Source: an uncultured Aeromonas sp. (GTDB lineage Bacteria; Pseudomonadota; Gammaproteobacteria; Enterobacterales; Aeromonadaceae). Taken from it: 33,844 nucleotides of DNA. This document shows, in pieces, positions 7,596-17,322 of this stretch (positions within the stretch are counted from its first letter, which is position 1; the number at the start of each line of letters is the position of its first letter). Below the pieces are notes generated by a model, which saw only the letters and a list, made by a program, of their open reading frames with translations, was not told the origin of the DNA and ran no database searches. A program made the position numbers and the translations under genes. The DNA lies in NCBI GenBank assembly GCA_945957575.1, contig CAMFLW010000024.1:1-33844 (forward strand), read 5' to 3'.

Positions 7596-8423
7596 ATGAG
7601 CGGATTTTTGCAACTGAGCGATATGGGGGTGGGGTTTGCCACCGAACGGGGCTATTTCGAGGCACTGACCGGGGTCAACCTGCACATCGAAGAGGGGGAG
7701 TTTATCTCCCTTATCGGCCACTCCGGCTGTGGCAAGAGCACCTTGCTGAATCTGGTGGCGGGTTTGTGCGAGCCCACCTGTGGCGGGGTCATTCTGGCCG
7801 GGCGGGAGGTGCGTGGGCCCGGGCCCGAGCGGGCCATGGTGTTCCAGCACCATGCCCTGCTGCCCTGGTTGTCGGTGTTCGAGAATGTTGCGCTGGCGGT
7901 ACGTCAGGTGGCGTCGGGACGAGCCTGTGTCGAGGAGCGGGTGATGGAGTTTCTGACCCTGGTACAGATGGAACATGCTGCCCACAAGATGCCCCATGAA
8001 ATTTCCGGCGGCATGAAGCAGCGGGTCGGCATCGCCAGAGCGCTGTCACTCTGCCCCAAGGTGTTACTGATGGATGAGCCCTTTGGCGCCCTCGATGCGT
8101 TGACCCGGGCCCATCTGCAGGATGCTCTGATGGAGATCCAGGCCCGGCTTGGTACCACAGTCATGATGGTGACCCACGATGTGGATGAGGCCGTGCTGTT
8201 GTCGGACCGCATCGTGATGCTCACCAATGGCCCCGGCGCCACCATTGGCGAGGTGCTGGCGGTGCCGCTCCCCCGACCACGGGATCGGGTGGCGCTGGCG
8301 GATGATCATCACTATCACCGCTTGCGCCAGCAGGTGCTGCGCTTCCTGTACGAGAAGCAGCGCAAGGTAACCCTGCTCAAAGGGGAAGAGACAAGGGGCG
8401 TGTCTGGCAAGTTGCGGGCTTGA
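7596..8423 (+). CDS. nasD: Nitrate ABC transporter ATP-binding protein (NrtC/D, NasD family)
   Basis: 275 residues, cytoplasmic ATPase of the nitrate importer. Walker A GHSGCGKST (41-49), Q-loop MVFQHHALLPWLSV, signature SGGMKQRVGIARAL, Walker B VLLMDEPFGALD and H-loop MVTHDVDEA are all intact. It lacks the C-terminal NrtA-like regulatory domain of cyanobacterial NrtC, so it is NrtD/NasD type. The GGAGG ribosome site favours ATG 7596 over ATG 7593. It begins 13 nt after nasE. Confidence 0.93.
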   Translation: MSGFLQLSDMGVGFATERGYFEALTGVNLHIEEGEFISLIGHSGCGKSTLLNLVAGLCEPTCGGVILAGREVRGPGPERAMVFQHHALLPWLSVFENVALAVRQVASGRACVEERVMEFLTLVQMEHAAHKMPHEISGGMKQRVGIARALSLCPKVLLMDEPFGALDALTRAHLQDALMEIQARLGTTVMMVTHDVDEAVLLSDRIVMLTNGPGATIGEVLAVPLPRPRDRVALADDHHYHRLRQQVLRFLYEKQRKVTLLKGEETRGVSGKLRA

Positions 8424-8442
8424 GGTGGCAAGGAGAGTGAGC

Positions 8443-10944
8443 ATGAACAAACAACGATTGGTAGTGGTAGGCAATGGCATGGTTGGCCACCATTTTGTCG
8501 AGCAGTTGGTTGCGGCCGAGGGGTTGGCCCGGTTCGAGCTGACCGTATTGGGTGCCGAGGCTGCTCCGGCTTATGACAGGGTGCACCTCTCGGAAGTATT
8601 TGGAGGGTGTCCTCCCGAAGCGTTGCAGTTGGCCGATCCGGCCTGGTATGCCGGCCATGATATCGATCTGCGTCTGGGGGCGCAGGTGGAGGCGATCGAC
8701 AGGCAAGCGCGCCACTTGCTGCTGGCCAGTGGCGAGCGCATCGACTACGACCGGTTGGTGCTGGCCACAGGGTCGATCCCCTTTGTACCACCGATCGAGG
8801 GGCGTGAGCGCAGCCACTGTTTCGTCTATCGCACCCTGGCTGATCTGGGGGCGATCCGTGAGGCCTGTGCGCATGCGCGTAGTGGGGTGGTGATCGGCGG
8901 TGGCCTACTCGGGTTGGAGGCGGCCAATGCCTTGCGCCTGCTCGGGATCAAGACGCAGGTGGTGGAGTTTGCACCACGCCTGATGCCGGTGCAGCTCGAT
9001 GAGCTGGGTGGTGAGCTGCTGGCCAGCAAGCTGGAGGGGCTCGGAGTTGAGGCTCTGCTGGGCAAATCGACAGTGCGTATCGTGGATGGTGAGCAGGGGC
9101 GACACCGGCTGGAGTTTAGCGATGGCTCTCACCTGGAGTGTGACGTGCTGCTCTTCTCGGCCGGGATCCGCCCGGCAGACGGGCTGGCCCGCGGCGCCGA
9201 TCTGGCGGTGGGCGAGCGCGGTGGCATCGTCATTGACGAGCTCTGTCAGAGTTCGGATCCGGCCATTCTCGCCATTGGTGAATGCGCCCTCTGGCAGGGG
9301 CGTATTTTCGGGCTGGTTGCCCCCGGCTACCAGATGGCTCGTGCGGCAGTGGCCACTCTGTGTTGCGGTGACAGCCGCTTCAACGGAGCCGACATGTCGA
9401 CCAAGCTGAAGTTGATGGGGGTCGATGTCGGAGCCATCGGCGATGGCCATGGTGCTACGCCGGGAGCCCGCACATTGCAATTGGTTGATCGCAGCAACGG
9501 AGTCTACAAAAAGTTGGTGACCGATGAGCAGGGGGAGCGGCTGCTCGGTGCCATTCTGGTTGGCGATGGTAGCGATTATGATCGGTTGCTCACCTACTAT
9601 CAGCAGGGGATGGCGCTCCCTGCCTCGCCACTGTCCCTGTTGCTGGGTGAGGCGGAAGCGAGCGCGACCCCGCTCCTGTTGCCAGATAGCGTCACTCTCT
9701 GCTCCTGTCATAACGTGAGCAAGGGGGCTGTAGTGGCGGCAGTGCGGGCGGGCCATCAGGAACTGAGCCAGATCAAGGCGGTGACCCGTGCCGGCACAGG
9801 GTGTGGTGGGTGCAGCAATCTGTTGAAAAAGGTGCTGGATCAGACCCTGAATGCGTTGGGGGTGGCTACCGATAACCACCTGTGCGAACACCTTGCCTTC
9901 AGTCGGCAGGAGTTATGCCATCTGATCCGGGTCGAGCAGATCCGTGACTTCGACACCCTGCTGGCCCGCCATGGCAAGGGGCTTGGTTGCGAGGTGTGCA
10001 AGCCTGCCGTCGCCTCCATTCTGGCATCACTGTGGAACGAGCATGTGTTGGCCAAGCCACACCGAGCGCTGCAAGACACCAATGATCGCTTCCTTGCCAA
10101 TGTGCAGCGTGATGGTACCTATTCGGTGGTGCCGCGTATCGCTGGCGGGGAGATCACCCCGCGGGGGCTCATCACACTGGGTGAAATCGCCGAGCGTTAC
10201 GGGCTCTTTACCAAGATCACCGGTGGTCAGCGTATCGATATGCTGGGGGCCCGCCGTGACCAGCTGCCTGCCATTTGGGGTGAGCTGGTCGCGGCCGGGT
10301 TTGAGACCGGGCAGGCCTATGGCAAGTCGGTACGCACGGTAAAGTCGTGCGTAGGTTCCACCTGGTGTCGTTATGGGGTACAGGATTCGCTGGCGATGAC
10401 CCAGCGATTGGAGCATCGCTACAAGGGGTTGCGCGCCCCCCACAAACTCAAGTTTGCCGTTTCCGGTTGCACTCGCGAATGTGCTGAAGCCCAGAGCAAG
10501 GATATCGGAGTCATCGCCACCGAGCGGGGGTGGAACCTCTATGTCTGCGGTAATGGGGGCATGCGCCCGCGTCATGCCGATCTCTTTGCGACCGACCTCG
10601 ATGACGACACCCTGATCCGTTATATCGATCGGCTGCTGATGTTTTACGTGCGCACCGGTGATCGGTTACAGCGCACCTCGGTCTGGCTCGAGGGCATGGA
10701 GGGGGGGCTCGACTACCTGAAGTCGGTCATCATCGATGACAGCCTGGGGGTGGCCGCCGAACTGGAGTCCGCCATGACGGCCGTCGCTGGTAGCTGGCAG
10801 TGTGAATGGAAGGCCACCCTGGCCGACCCCGACAAGTTGCGCCTGTTCGAGGCGCATCTCAACCGACCCGAGGAAGCCACCCCGCCAAGACGGGAGGAGC
10901 GGGGTCAGTGGGTACCGGAGATCAAACTCAAGGAGGTGATATGA
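8443..10944 (+). CDS. nirB: NADH-dependent assimilatory nitrite reductase, large subunit
   Basis: 833 residues. Reduces nitrite to ammonium with NADH in the cytoplasm. Order of domains: FAD/NAD-binding pyridine nucleotide-disulfide reductase (Gly motif VVGNGMVG near residue 10, second VIGGGLLGLEAAN near 150); two BFD-like [2Fe-2S] domains (Cys420, Cys422, Cys454, Cys457, then CEHLAFSRQELC with GLGCEVCKP); sulfite/nitrite reductase ferredoxin-like half-domain; and the siroheme/[4Fe-4S] ligands Cys636, Cys642, Cys676 and Cys680 (CVGSTWC, CTREC). AAGGAG precedes ATG 8443. It overlaps nirD by ATGA. Siroheme comes from CysG, encoded just downstream. Confidence 0.97.
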   Translation: MNKQRLVVVGNGMVGHHFVEQLVAAEGLARFELTVLGAEAAPAYDRVHLSEVFGGCPPEALQLADPAWYAGHDIDLRLGAQVEAIDRQARHLLLASGERIDYDRLVLATGSIPFVPPIEGRERSHCFVYRTLADLGAIREACAHARSGVVIGGGLLGLEAANALRLLGIKTQVVEFAPRLMPVQLDELGGELLASKLEGLGVEALLGKSTVRIVDGEQGRHRLEFSDGSHLECDVLLFSAGIRPADGLARGADLAVGERGGIVIDELCQSSDPAILAIGECALWQGRIFGLVAPGYQMARAAVATLCCGDSRFNGADMSTKLKLMGVDVGAIGDGHGATPGARTLQLVDRSNGVYKKLVTDEQGERLLGAILVGDGSDYDRLLTYYQQGMALPASPLSLLLGEAEASATPLLLPDSVTLCSCHNVSKGAVVAAVRAGHQELSQIKAVTRAGTGCGGCSNLLKKVLDQTLNALGVATDNHLCEHLAFSRQELCHLIRVEQIRDFDTLLARHGKGLGCEVCKPAVASILASLWNEHVLAKPHRALQDTNDRFLANVQRDGTYSVVPRIAGGEITPRGLITLGEIAERYGLFTKITGGQRIDMLGARRDQLPAIWGELVAAGFETGQAYGKSVRTVKSCVGSTWCRYGVQDSLAMTQRLEHRYKGLRAPHKLKFAVSGCTRECAEAQSKDIGVIATERGWNLYVCGNGGMRPRHADLFATDLDDDTLIRYIDRLLMFYVRTGDRLQRTSVWLEGMEGGLDYLKSVIIDDSLGVAAELESAMTAVAGSWQCEWKATLADPDKLRLFEAHLNRPEEATPPRREERGQWVPEIKLKEVI

Positions 10945-11285
10945 CGATCGCAGAGAAACAGTGGCAAGCCGTGTGCGAACAGAGCGCGCTGGAGGAGGGG
11001 CTTGGGCACAGCGTACTGCTGCAAGGAGAGGTGATTGCACTGTTTTGCTGTGGTGGCCACATCTATGCCCTGGATGGGATGGACCCGGTCGCTGCCGCGC
11101 CTGTGATAGCACTGGGGCTGGTGGGGGATTGTCAGGGTGAACCCATGGTCGCTTCGCCCATCTACAAGCAGCGTTACTCTCTGCGCGATGGTCGCTGCCT
11201 TGATAACCCGGCCTTAAAGCTGCGCCCCTGGCGGGTGAGGGTCGATGATGAGCTGGTTTGGCTGGCACCTCCCCATATCGTCTGA
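10941..11285 (+). CDS. nirD: Nitrite reductase small subunit
   Basis: 114 residues with the Rieske-like fold of NirD (CCGGHIYALDGMDPVAAAPV, LRPWRVRVDDELVWLAPP). The paired Cys-X-His and Cys-X2-His ligands of true Rieske proteins are not present, as is usual for NirD, so it should carry no iron-sulfur cluster and act as a structural partner of NirB. The ATG overlaps the nirB stop by 4 nt (ATGA), and a near-perfect AGGAGGTGAT ribosome site lies inside the nirB end. Last gene of the nas/nir operon. Confidence 0.95.
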   Translation: MTIAEKQWQAVCEQSALEEGLGHSVLLQGEVIALFCCGGHIYALDGMDPVAAAPVIALGLVGDCQGEPMVASPIYKQRYSLRDGRCLDNPALKLRPWRVRVDDELVWLAPPHIV

Positions 11286-11294
11286 CCCCTCGTT

Positions 11295-11322
11295 GACCCC
11301 TGCCTCTGCAGGGGTCTTTGTT
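11295..11322 (+). terminator. Intrinsic terminator after nirD
   Basis: A perfect 9-bp stem GACCCCTGC / GCAGGGGTC with a CTCT loop, followed by TTTGTT. It separates the nitrate block from the sulfur block. Confidence 0.85.
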
Positions 11323-11345
11323 CCCACGCCGATTATGTCACTGCT

Positions 11346-11372
11346 TCACATATATCCAAAAGGCATATGTGA
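11346..11372. promoter_or_regulatory. 27-bp inverted repeat (candidate operator) upstream of cysG
   Basis: TCACATAT and ATATGTGA are perfect 8-bp arms separated by 11 bp. The repeat lies 72 bp before the cysG ATG and just upstream of an AT-rich stretch (TTCTTTATTATTTAATTGC) that could contain the promoter. The TGTGA/TCACA elements resemble CRP half-sites, but the orientation and spacing do not fit CRP. LysR-family regulators such as CysB are one possibility. Confidence 0.4.
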
Positions 11373-11443
11373 GCGTTCTTTATTATTTAATTGCACCATA
11401 GCATCCCGCTAGAGTGCGCACATCAGGTATGGAGAGATGCGCA

Positions 11444-12892
11444 ATGGATTATTTGCCGATGTTTGCCAAGTTGGAAGGCCGCCCGGTACTGCTGGTGGGC
11501 GGGGGCGAAGTGGCCCTGCGCAAGGCGCGCCTGCTGCTGGCGGCTGGAGCCCGGCTGACCCTGGTCTCCCCGGAGCTTGAACCGGAATTTGCTGAGTTCA
11601 CCGGTCGTTTCACCCATCTGGCGGAGCGTTTTACTCCGGCCCATCTGGCAGGCCAGATTTTGGTGGTGGCGGCGACCGACAACCTCGAAGTCAACGCCCT
11701 CGTTTATCAGAGTGCCAACCAGCTGGGTCTGTTCGTCAACGTGGTGGATGACCCCAAGCGCTCCAGCTTTATCTTCCCCTCGATTATCGATCGCTCGCCG
11801 CTGATGGTGGCGGTCTCCAGCGGCGGCAAGGCGCCGGTGCTGGTGCGCTTGCTGCGCGAGCGGCTGGAGAGCCTGCTGCCGCGCCATCTTGGCGGACTGA
11901 CCGAGCTCTCCGGCCGGGTGCGTGACAAGGCTAAGCGGGTGCTCTCCTCAATTTCCGATCGCCGCCGCTTCTGGGAGCGCGCTTTTGCCTCCAACACCCT
12001 CGCCAGCCTGATTGAAAAAGAGGATTGGCAAGGAGCTGAGCAGTGGCTGAGTGATGGCCTCGACCAAGCGAAAAGCGAAGTGGGCGAGGTGGTCTTGGTT
12101 GGGGCGGGCCCCGGCGATCCGGGCCTGCTGACCCTCAAGGCGCTACAACAGATTCAACAGGCTGAAGTGGTGCTCTATGACCAGCTGGTCTCGCCTGAGA
12201 TCCTCGATCTGGTGCGCCGCGACGCCACTCTGGTGTCGGTTGGCAAGAAGGCGGGCGCCCATAGCGTGCCGCAGGAGGAGACCAATCGCCTGCTGGTGGA
12301 ATACGCCAAGGCGGGCAACCGGGTGGTACGGCTGAAAGGGGGCGATCCCTTTATGTTTGGCCGTGGTGGCGAGGAGCTGGAAGTGCTGGCCGACGAAGGT
12401 ATCCCCTTCTCGGTGGTGCCCGGTATCACGGCCGCCGCCGGTGCCACCGCCTATGCCGGTATTCCACTCACCCACCGTGATTACGCCCAGAGCGCCGTCT
12501 TTATCACTGGCCATTGCCAGCAGGAGGGCAAGGAGCCCGACTGGCAGCAGCTCGCCGCCACCAGTCAGACCCTGGTCATCTACATGGGGCTGATGCGCTC
12601 CGAGCATATCCAGCAGCAGCTGGTGGAACACGGCCGAAGCCAAGCCACCCCCATCGCCATCATCGAGCGCGGCACCACATCCCGTCAGCGGGTGCTGACC
12701 GGCACCTTGGCGGATCTGGCCGAACTGGCCGCCCAGGCAGTGAGCCCGTCCCTCATCGTCATCGGCGAAGTGGTGGCCCTGCGCGAGCGGCTCGCCTGGT
12801 TTGGGGAAAAGAGCGGGGAAAAAAGCGGTGAGCAGCCGCGCGCTAACCCGGATCTCGATGGCTGCGACCTCAAGCTGGTGCAGCTGGCCTGA
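11444..12892 (+). CDS. cysG: Siroheme synthase (trifunctional CysG)
   Basis: 482 residues. Makes siroheme from uroporphyrinogen III. The N-terminal half (1-~210) is the NAD-dependent precorrin-2 dehydrogenase/ferrochelatase ([20 protein letters not shown], then [12 protein letters not shown]). The C-terminal half (about 213-460) is the S-adenosylmethionine methyltransferase ([53 protein letters not shown]). It is longer than E. coli CysG (457) because of a C-terminal tail with an [10 protein letters not shown] duplication. GGAGAG precedes ATG 11444; two in-frame ATGs further upstream have worse sites. First gene of the sulfate-assimilation block; its product also serves NirB. Confidence 0.96.
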   Translation: MDYLPMFAKLEGRPVLLVGGGEVALRKARLLLAAGARLTLVSPELEPEFAEFTGRFTHLAERFTPAHLAGQILVVAATDNLEVNALVYQSANQLGLFVNVVDDPKRSSFIFPSIIDRSPLMVAVSSGGKAPVLVRLLRERLESLLPRHLGGLTELSGRVRDKAKRVLSSISDRRRFWERAFASNTLASLIEKEDWQGAEQWLSDGLDQAKSEVGEVVLVGAGPGDPGLLTLKALQQIQQAEVVLYDQLVSPEILDLVRRDATLVSVGKKAGAHSVPQEETNRLLVEYAKAGNRVVRLKGGDPFMFGRGGEELEVLADEGIPFSVVPGITAAAGATAYAGIPLTHRDYAQSAVFITGHCQQEGKEPDWQQLAATSQTLVIYMGLMRSEHIQQQLVEHGRSQATPIAIIERGTTSRQRVLTGTLADLAELAAQAVSPSLIVIGEVVALRERLAWFGEKSGEKSGEQPRANPDLDGCDLKLVQLA

Positions 12893-12987
12893 GCGCAAAG
12901 ATCTATTTGATGCGGCTGCCAGCGCGGCCGCGCACTGAACCACCCAGCGCCTTGAGCAGGCGCATAAGCAATGACCCGAGGACCAAC

Positions 12988-13896
12988 ATGGACCGTGAAA
13001 GATTGACGCACTTGCAGCAGCTGGAAGCCGAGAGCATCCATATCATCCGCGAGGTGGCTGCCGAATTTGAAAACCCGGTGATGATGTACTCCATCGGCAA
13101 GGACTCCTCCGTCATGCTGCATCTGGCCCGCAAGGCCTTCTATCCGGGCAAGATCCCGTTCCCCTTGCTCCACGTCGATACCGACTGGAAGTTCAAGGAG
13201 ATGATCAAATTCCGCGACGAGACCGCCAAAAAGTACGGGCTGGATCTGATCGTCCACAAGAACCCGGAAGGGCTCGCCATGGGCATCAACCCCTTCGTCC
13301 ACGGTAGTGGCAAGCATACCGACATCATGAAGACCGAGGGGCTCAAGCAGGCGCTCAACAAATATGGCTTCGATGCTGCCTTCGGGGGCGCTCGCCGCGA
13401 CGAGGAGAAGTCCCGCGCCAAGGAGCGGGTCTACTCCTTCCGTGACAAGTCCCATCGTTGGGATCCGAAGAACCAGCGCCCGGAGCTGTGGCGGGTCTAC
13501 AACAGCCAGGTCAACAAGGGGGAGAGCATCCGGGTGTTCCCGCTCTCCAACTGGACCGAGCTGGATATCTGGCAATACATCTATCTCGAGAACATCGACA
13601 TAGTGCCGCTCTACTTCGCGGCCATGCGTCCGGTGGTGGAGCGCAACGGCATCAAGATCATGGTGGATGACGAGCGCATGCCGCTCACCGCCGAGGATGA
13701 GGTGAAGCAGGAGCTGGTGCGTTTCCGCACCCTCGGCTGCTACCCGTTGACCGGGGCCATCGAATCCGATGCCACCACCTTGCCGGAAATTATTGAAGAG
13801 ATGCTGCTCACCACCTCGAGCGAGCGGCAAGGGCGGCTGATTGACCACGATCAGGCCGGCTCCATGGAGCAGAAGAAGCGTCAGGGATATTTCTAA
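12988..13896 (+). CDS. cysD: Sulfate adenylyltransferase subunit 2 (ATP sulfurylase small subunit)
   Basis: 302 residues, the same length as E. coli CysD. PP-loop ATP pyrophosphatase fold with the motif [17 protein letters not shown] (about residues 37-53). The C-terminus ends [11 protein letters not shown] as in the family. With CysN it makes adenosine 5'-phosphosulfate from sulfate and ATP. ATG 12988 has GAGGA 5 nt upstream and gives the canonical N-terminus [20 protein letters not shown]; the frame is open upstream but not conserved-looking. It is 95 nt after cysG and 12 nt before cysN. Confidence 0.97.
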   Translation: MDRERLTHLQQLEAESIHIIREVAAEFENPVMMYSIGKDSSVMLHLARKAFYPGKIPFPLLHVDTDWKFKEMIKFRDETAKKYGLDLIVHKNPEGLAMGINPFVHGSGKHTDIMKTEGLKQALNKYGFDAAFGGARRDEEKSRAKERVYSFRDKSHRWDPKNQRPELWRVYNSQVNKGESIRVFPLSNWTELDIWQYIYLENIDIVPLYFAAMRPVVERNGIKIMVDDERMPLTAEDEVKQELVRFRTLGCYPLTGAIESDATTLPEIIEEMLLTTSSERQGRLIDHDQAGSMEQKKRQGYF

Positions 13897-13908
13897 GGAG
13901 TCGTCAGC

Positions 13909-15336
13909 ATGAACAGCCATATTCAGACCGCCATCACCGAACAGGGCATCGAAGCCTACCTGCACGCCCAGCAGCACAAGAGTCTGCTGCGTTTTCTCAC
14001 CTGCGGCAGCGTGGATGACGGCAAGAGCACCCTTATCGGTCGCCTGCTGCACGACTCCCAGCAGATTTATGAAGATCAGCTCAAAGCGCTGGAGTCCGAC
14101 AGCCAGAAGCTCGGCACCACCGGCGAGAAGCTGGACCTGGCGCTGCTGGTCGACGGCCTGCAAGCGGAGCGCGAGCAGGGCATCACCATCGACGTGGCCT
14201 ACCGTTATTTCTCTACCGCCAAGCGCAAATTCATCATCTCGGACACCCCGGGCCACGAGCAGTACACCCGCAACATGGCCACCGGCGCCTCCACCTGCGA
14301 TCTGGCCATCATTCTGATCGACGCTCGTAAAGGCGTGCTGGATCAGACCCGCCGCCACAGCTTTATCGCGAGCCTGCTCGGCATCAAGCAGTTCGTGGTG
14401 GCGGTCAACAAGATGGATCTGGTGGAGTTCAGCCAGGAGGTGTTCGAGCGCATCAGCTTGGAGTATCGCGAATTTGCCAAGAAGCTCAGCGTCGACACCA
14501 TCCATATCGTGCCGGTCTCGGCGCTGGACGGTGACAACGTGGTCAACCCAAGCGACAAGCTGGCCTGGTATCAGGGCGAAACCCTGCTTTCCCTGCTTGA
14601 AACAGCTGAAGTGGAGCGCGAGCTGGAGCGCCACCCGGTGCGCCTGCCGGTGCAGTATGTGAACCGTCCCAACCTCGATTTTCGCGGCTTCGCGGGCACA
14701 CTCGCCTCCGGCATCCTGCGGGTGGGAGACAAGCTGGCGGTACTGCCATCGGGCAAAGAGAGCACGGTGACCCGCATCGTCACCTTCGACGGCGATCTCG
14801 ACTACGCCCTGCCGGGTCAGGCCATCACGGTCACCTTCGCCGACGAGATCGATATCAGCCGCGGCGACCTGCTGGTGGATGCCGCCAAGCAGCCGCAAGT
14901 GACCCAGAATGTGCTGGCCCATATCGTCTGGATGGGGGAGGAGTCCCTGCAACCGGGTCGGGTCTACGATGTCAAACTGGCCACCAAGAAGAGTCGCGGT
15001 CAGGTGGAGGCTATCCGCCACCGCATCGAGATCAACAAGTTGGACGAGCTGCCCGCAAGCGAGCTCAAGCTCAACGAGATCGGCTTGTGCGAGCTGAGCC
15101 TCACCGACCCGGTGGCGTTCGACCCGTATCAGGAGATCCGCGATACCGGCAGCTTTATCCTGATCGACCGGCTGAGTAACGTCACCGTCGGCGCCGGCAT
15201 GATAGTGGAAGGCTTGGCCGCCAAAGCGGTAAAAGGGCACTACAGCGAGTTCGAAATCGAGCTCAACGCCCTGGTGCGCAAGCACTTCCCGCACTGGCAA
15301 GCCCTTGCCATCGGTAACGACACAAGCAAGGAGTAA
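13909..15336 (+). CDS. cysN: Sulfate adenylyltransferase subunit 1 (GTPase CysN)
   Basis: 475 residues, EF-Tu-like GTPase that couples GTP hydrolysis to APS synthesis by CysD. G1 GSVDDGKST (33-41), G3 DTPGHEQ and G4 NKMD are intact. C-terminal beta-barrel domains follow ([20 protein letters not shown]). No fused APS-kinase (CysC) domain; that function is the separate downstream gene. GGAG lies 8 nt before the ATG, 12 nt after cysD. Confidence 0.97.
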   Translation: MNSHIQTAITEQGIEAYLHAQQHKSLLRFLTCGSVDDGKSTLIGRLLHDSQQIYEDQLKALESDSQKLGTTGEKLDLALLVDGLQAEREQGITIDVAYRYFSTAKRKFIISDTPGHEQYTRNMATGASTCDLAIILIDARKGVLDQTRRHSFIASLLGIKQFVVAVNKMDLVEFSQEVFERISLEYREFAKKLSVDTIHIVPVSALDGDNVVNPSDKLAWYQGETLLSLLETAEVERELERHPVRLPVQYVNRPNLDFRGFAGTLASGILRVGDKLAVLPSGKESTVTRIVTFDGDLDYALPGQAITVTFADEIDISRGDLLVDAAKQPQVTQNVLAHIVWMGEESLQPGRVYDVKLATKKSRGQVEAIRHRIEINKLDELPASELKLNEIGLCELSLTDPVAFDPYQEIRDTGSFILIDRLSNVTVGAGMIVEGLAAKAVKGHYSEFEIELNALVRKHFPHWQALAIGNDTSKE

Positions 15337-15340
15337 GCCC

Positions 15341-17065
15341 ATGACCTGGCAACAATTCCTGGTGCTGGGTCTGCTGGCTGCTCTCGTGGCCCTGCTGATC
15401 CAGGGCAAACTCCGCCCGGCGCTGCTCTTCTCGGGCGCCGTGCTCATCACCTACCTGAGCGGGCTGGCGGATATCAATGCCGTGGTGGCGGGCTACACCA
15501 ACAGTGCCCTGCTGACGTTGGTGCTGTTGCTGCTGGTGTCGCTGGCGGTGGAGAAGACCCGCATCATGAGCTGGTTCGCCAATCTGGTGGGCACGGGTTC
15601 ATTCAACAAGGTGTTGGTGAAGGTGTGGTTCTCCACCGCCTTCCTGTCTGCCTTCGTCAACAATACCGCCGTGGTGGCCTCCATGCTGGGAGCGGTCAAA
15701 CGCAACCCCAACCATGCGCCGTCGCGGCTGCTGCTGCCCATGTGCTTCGCGGCCACCTTTGGCGGTGTGCTGACCCTGATCGGCACCTCCACCAACCTGA
15801 TCGTCAACAGCTTCCTCATCAAGATGGGGGCGCCGCCGCTCGGCATGTTCGACTTCTTTATGGTGGGGGCGGGCACTCTGCTGACCGGTCTGGTGGCCGT
15901 GCTGCTGTTTGCCCGTCACCTGCCGGAGCAGGATACCGAGATGAGCCGCGAATCCGGCTACTTTCTCGAAGCCAAGGTGGGCGCCGGTTCGCCGCTGGCG
16001 GGGCGCAGCGTCAAGGAGAACGGCCTGCGCAGCCTGAAAAGCCTCTATCTGGCGGAGATCATTCGCGGTGAGCAGGTGATCTGCCCGGTGCAGCCGGAAC
16101 ACGAGCTGCACGAAGGGGATGTGCTGCTCTTTTGCGGCGACGTGGAGAGCGTCGGCGTATTGCAGGAGATGAAGGGGCTGGATCTCTACGGCCAGCACCG
16201 CCTCAACGGCCAGCATCTGGTTGAGGTGATCGTCAGCCACAGCTCGCGGCTGGTGGGTCAGACCATCAAGGATGCCGAATTCCGTACCCACTTCGATGCG
16301 GTGGTGCTGGCGGTGCGCCGCGGCGAAACCCAGCTTACCGGTGGCCTCGGCCAGATTGAGCTGCACGCCGGTGATACCCTGCTGCTGGCCCCCGGCCCCC
16401 AGTTTGCCCGCAACAAATCGCTGGGGCGGGAGTTTGTGGTGGTGAGCGGGCTGGAAGCCTCTACCCGCCTCGATGGCAAGCGCAGCGCCGCCGTGGTGCT
16501 GGGTTTTCTCGGGGTGCTGGCGCTCTCGGTATTCGATCTGGTGCCGCTGTTCAAGGGCTTGCTGCTGATGCTGGTGGCGCTGCTGCTCACCCGCATTCTG
16601 ACCCTGGACGAGATCCGCCGCCGCTTTCCGCTGGATATCTGGCTGGTGGTGGGTGGGGCGCTCGCCATTGCCGATCAACTGGAAAAGAGCGGACTGGCCA
16701 AGCTTATCGCCGACTGGCTGATGGGAGAGTTCAACGGTGCCAGCCCCATCATCGCTTTTATCGGTATCTATGTGTTTACGCTGGTGCTAACCGAGCTGAT
16801 GAGCAACAACGCCGCCGCCGCGCTGGCCTTCCCCATGGGTTACCAGCTGGCGCTCAGCATGGATGTCTCGACCATGCCGTTTATTCTGGCGGTGCTGTTC
16901 GGGGCCAGCTCCAGCTTTATCCTGCCCTACGGCTACCAGACCAACCTGATGGTCTATGCTGCGGGCAACTACAAGATGCCGGACTACCTCAAGCTGGCGC
17001 TGCCGGTCTCGCTGGCCTATAGCCTCGGGGTGATTGTGATGGTACCCCTGCTGTTTCCGTTTTAA
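15341..17065 (+). CDS. SLC13/DASS-family permease with two central RCK_C (TrkA-C) domains, probable sulfate transporter
   Basis: 574 residues. About six N-terminal membrane helices (from FLVLGLLAALVALLIQGKLR), with the GTSTNLIVNSFL motif of the SLC13 anion site. Two soluble TrkA-C domains follow (about 205-290 and 300-375). A C-terminal membrane half begins near 395 and carries a second SNNAAAALAFPMGY site. SLC13 proteins carry sulfate, dicarboxylates or other anions. The position between cysN and cysC, 4 nt after cysN, makes sulfate the likely substrate by inference. AAGGAG precedes ATG 15341. It is not homologous to CysZ or CysTWA. Confidence 0.9.
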   Translation: MTWQQFLVLGLLAALVALLIQGKLRPALLFSGAVLITYLSGLADINAVVAGYTNSALLTLVLLLLVSLAVEKTRIMSWFANLVGTGSFNKVLVKVWFSTAFLSAFVNNTAVVASMLGAVKRNPNHAPSRLLLPMCFAATFGGVLTLIGTSTNLIVNSFLIKMGAPPLGMFDFFMVGAGTLLTGLVAVLLFARHLPEQDTEMSRESGYFLEAKVGAGSPLAGRSVKENGLRSLKSLYLAEIIRGEQVICPVQPEHELHEGDVLLFCGDVESVGVLQEMKGLDLYGQHRLNGQHLVEVIVSHSSRLVGQTIKDAEFRTHFDAVVLAVRRGETQLTGGLGQIELHAGDTLLLAPGPQFARNKSLGREFVVVSGLEASTRLDGKRSAAVVLGFLGVLALSVFDLVPLFKGLLLMLVALLLTRILTLDEIRRRFPLDIWLVVGGALAIADQLEKSGLAKLIADWLMGEFNGASPIIAFIGIYVFTLVLTELMSNNAAAALAFPMGYQLALSMDVSTMPFILAVLFGASSSFILPYGYQTNLMVYAAGNYKMPDYLKLALPVSLAYSLGVIVMVPLLFPF

Positions 17066-17322
17066 GGCGTGAGCGCCAACCAAGGAGTGTTGGGTGAGCA
17101 ATGCCATGGCATCAGCAAGTTGTCGGCTGATAGTCTGAGGCGGCTCCCAGTGGTGCCGGACAGTTTTAGTTTTGAGGCGTGAGCGCCAATCAAGGAGTGT
17201 GGGATGAGCAATGCCATGGCATCAGCACGTTGTCGGCGGATAGTCCGAGGCGGCTCCCCGTGGTGCCGGACAGTTTAAGTTTTGAGGCGTAAGTGCCAAT
17301 CAAGGAGTGTTGGATGAGCAAT
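17061..17322 (+). repeat. 110-bp tandem repeat (2 full copies and a 42-bp third) carrying the cysC ribosome site and start codon
   Basis: Copies at 17061-17170 and 17171-17280 are about 92% identical (9 differences by eye). A third, 42-bp partial copy (17281-17322) contains the real cysC ribosome site and first three codons. Each copy has GGCG-TNAG-NGCC, AAGGAGTG, a start codon (GTG 17094, ATG 17204, ATG 17314) and AGCAAT. The two upstream starts open frames of 14 and 24 codons ending in TGA (17138) and TAA (17278). Each full copy also holds the palindrome ATGCCATGGCAT. Confidence 0.9.

Noticed and set aside
11346-11372. CRP site upstream of cysG
   Set aside because: TCACA and TGTGA half-sites are present but in the wrong order and with the wrong spacing for the TGTGA-N6-TCACA consensus.
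12685-15450. A 921-codon open frame on the minus strand opposite cysG, cysD and cysN
   Set aside because: It lies exactly antisense to three intact conserved genes, has no family features, and arises from the high-GC codon bias of the coding strand.
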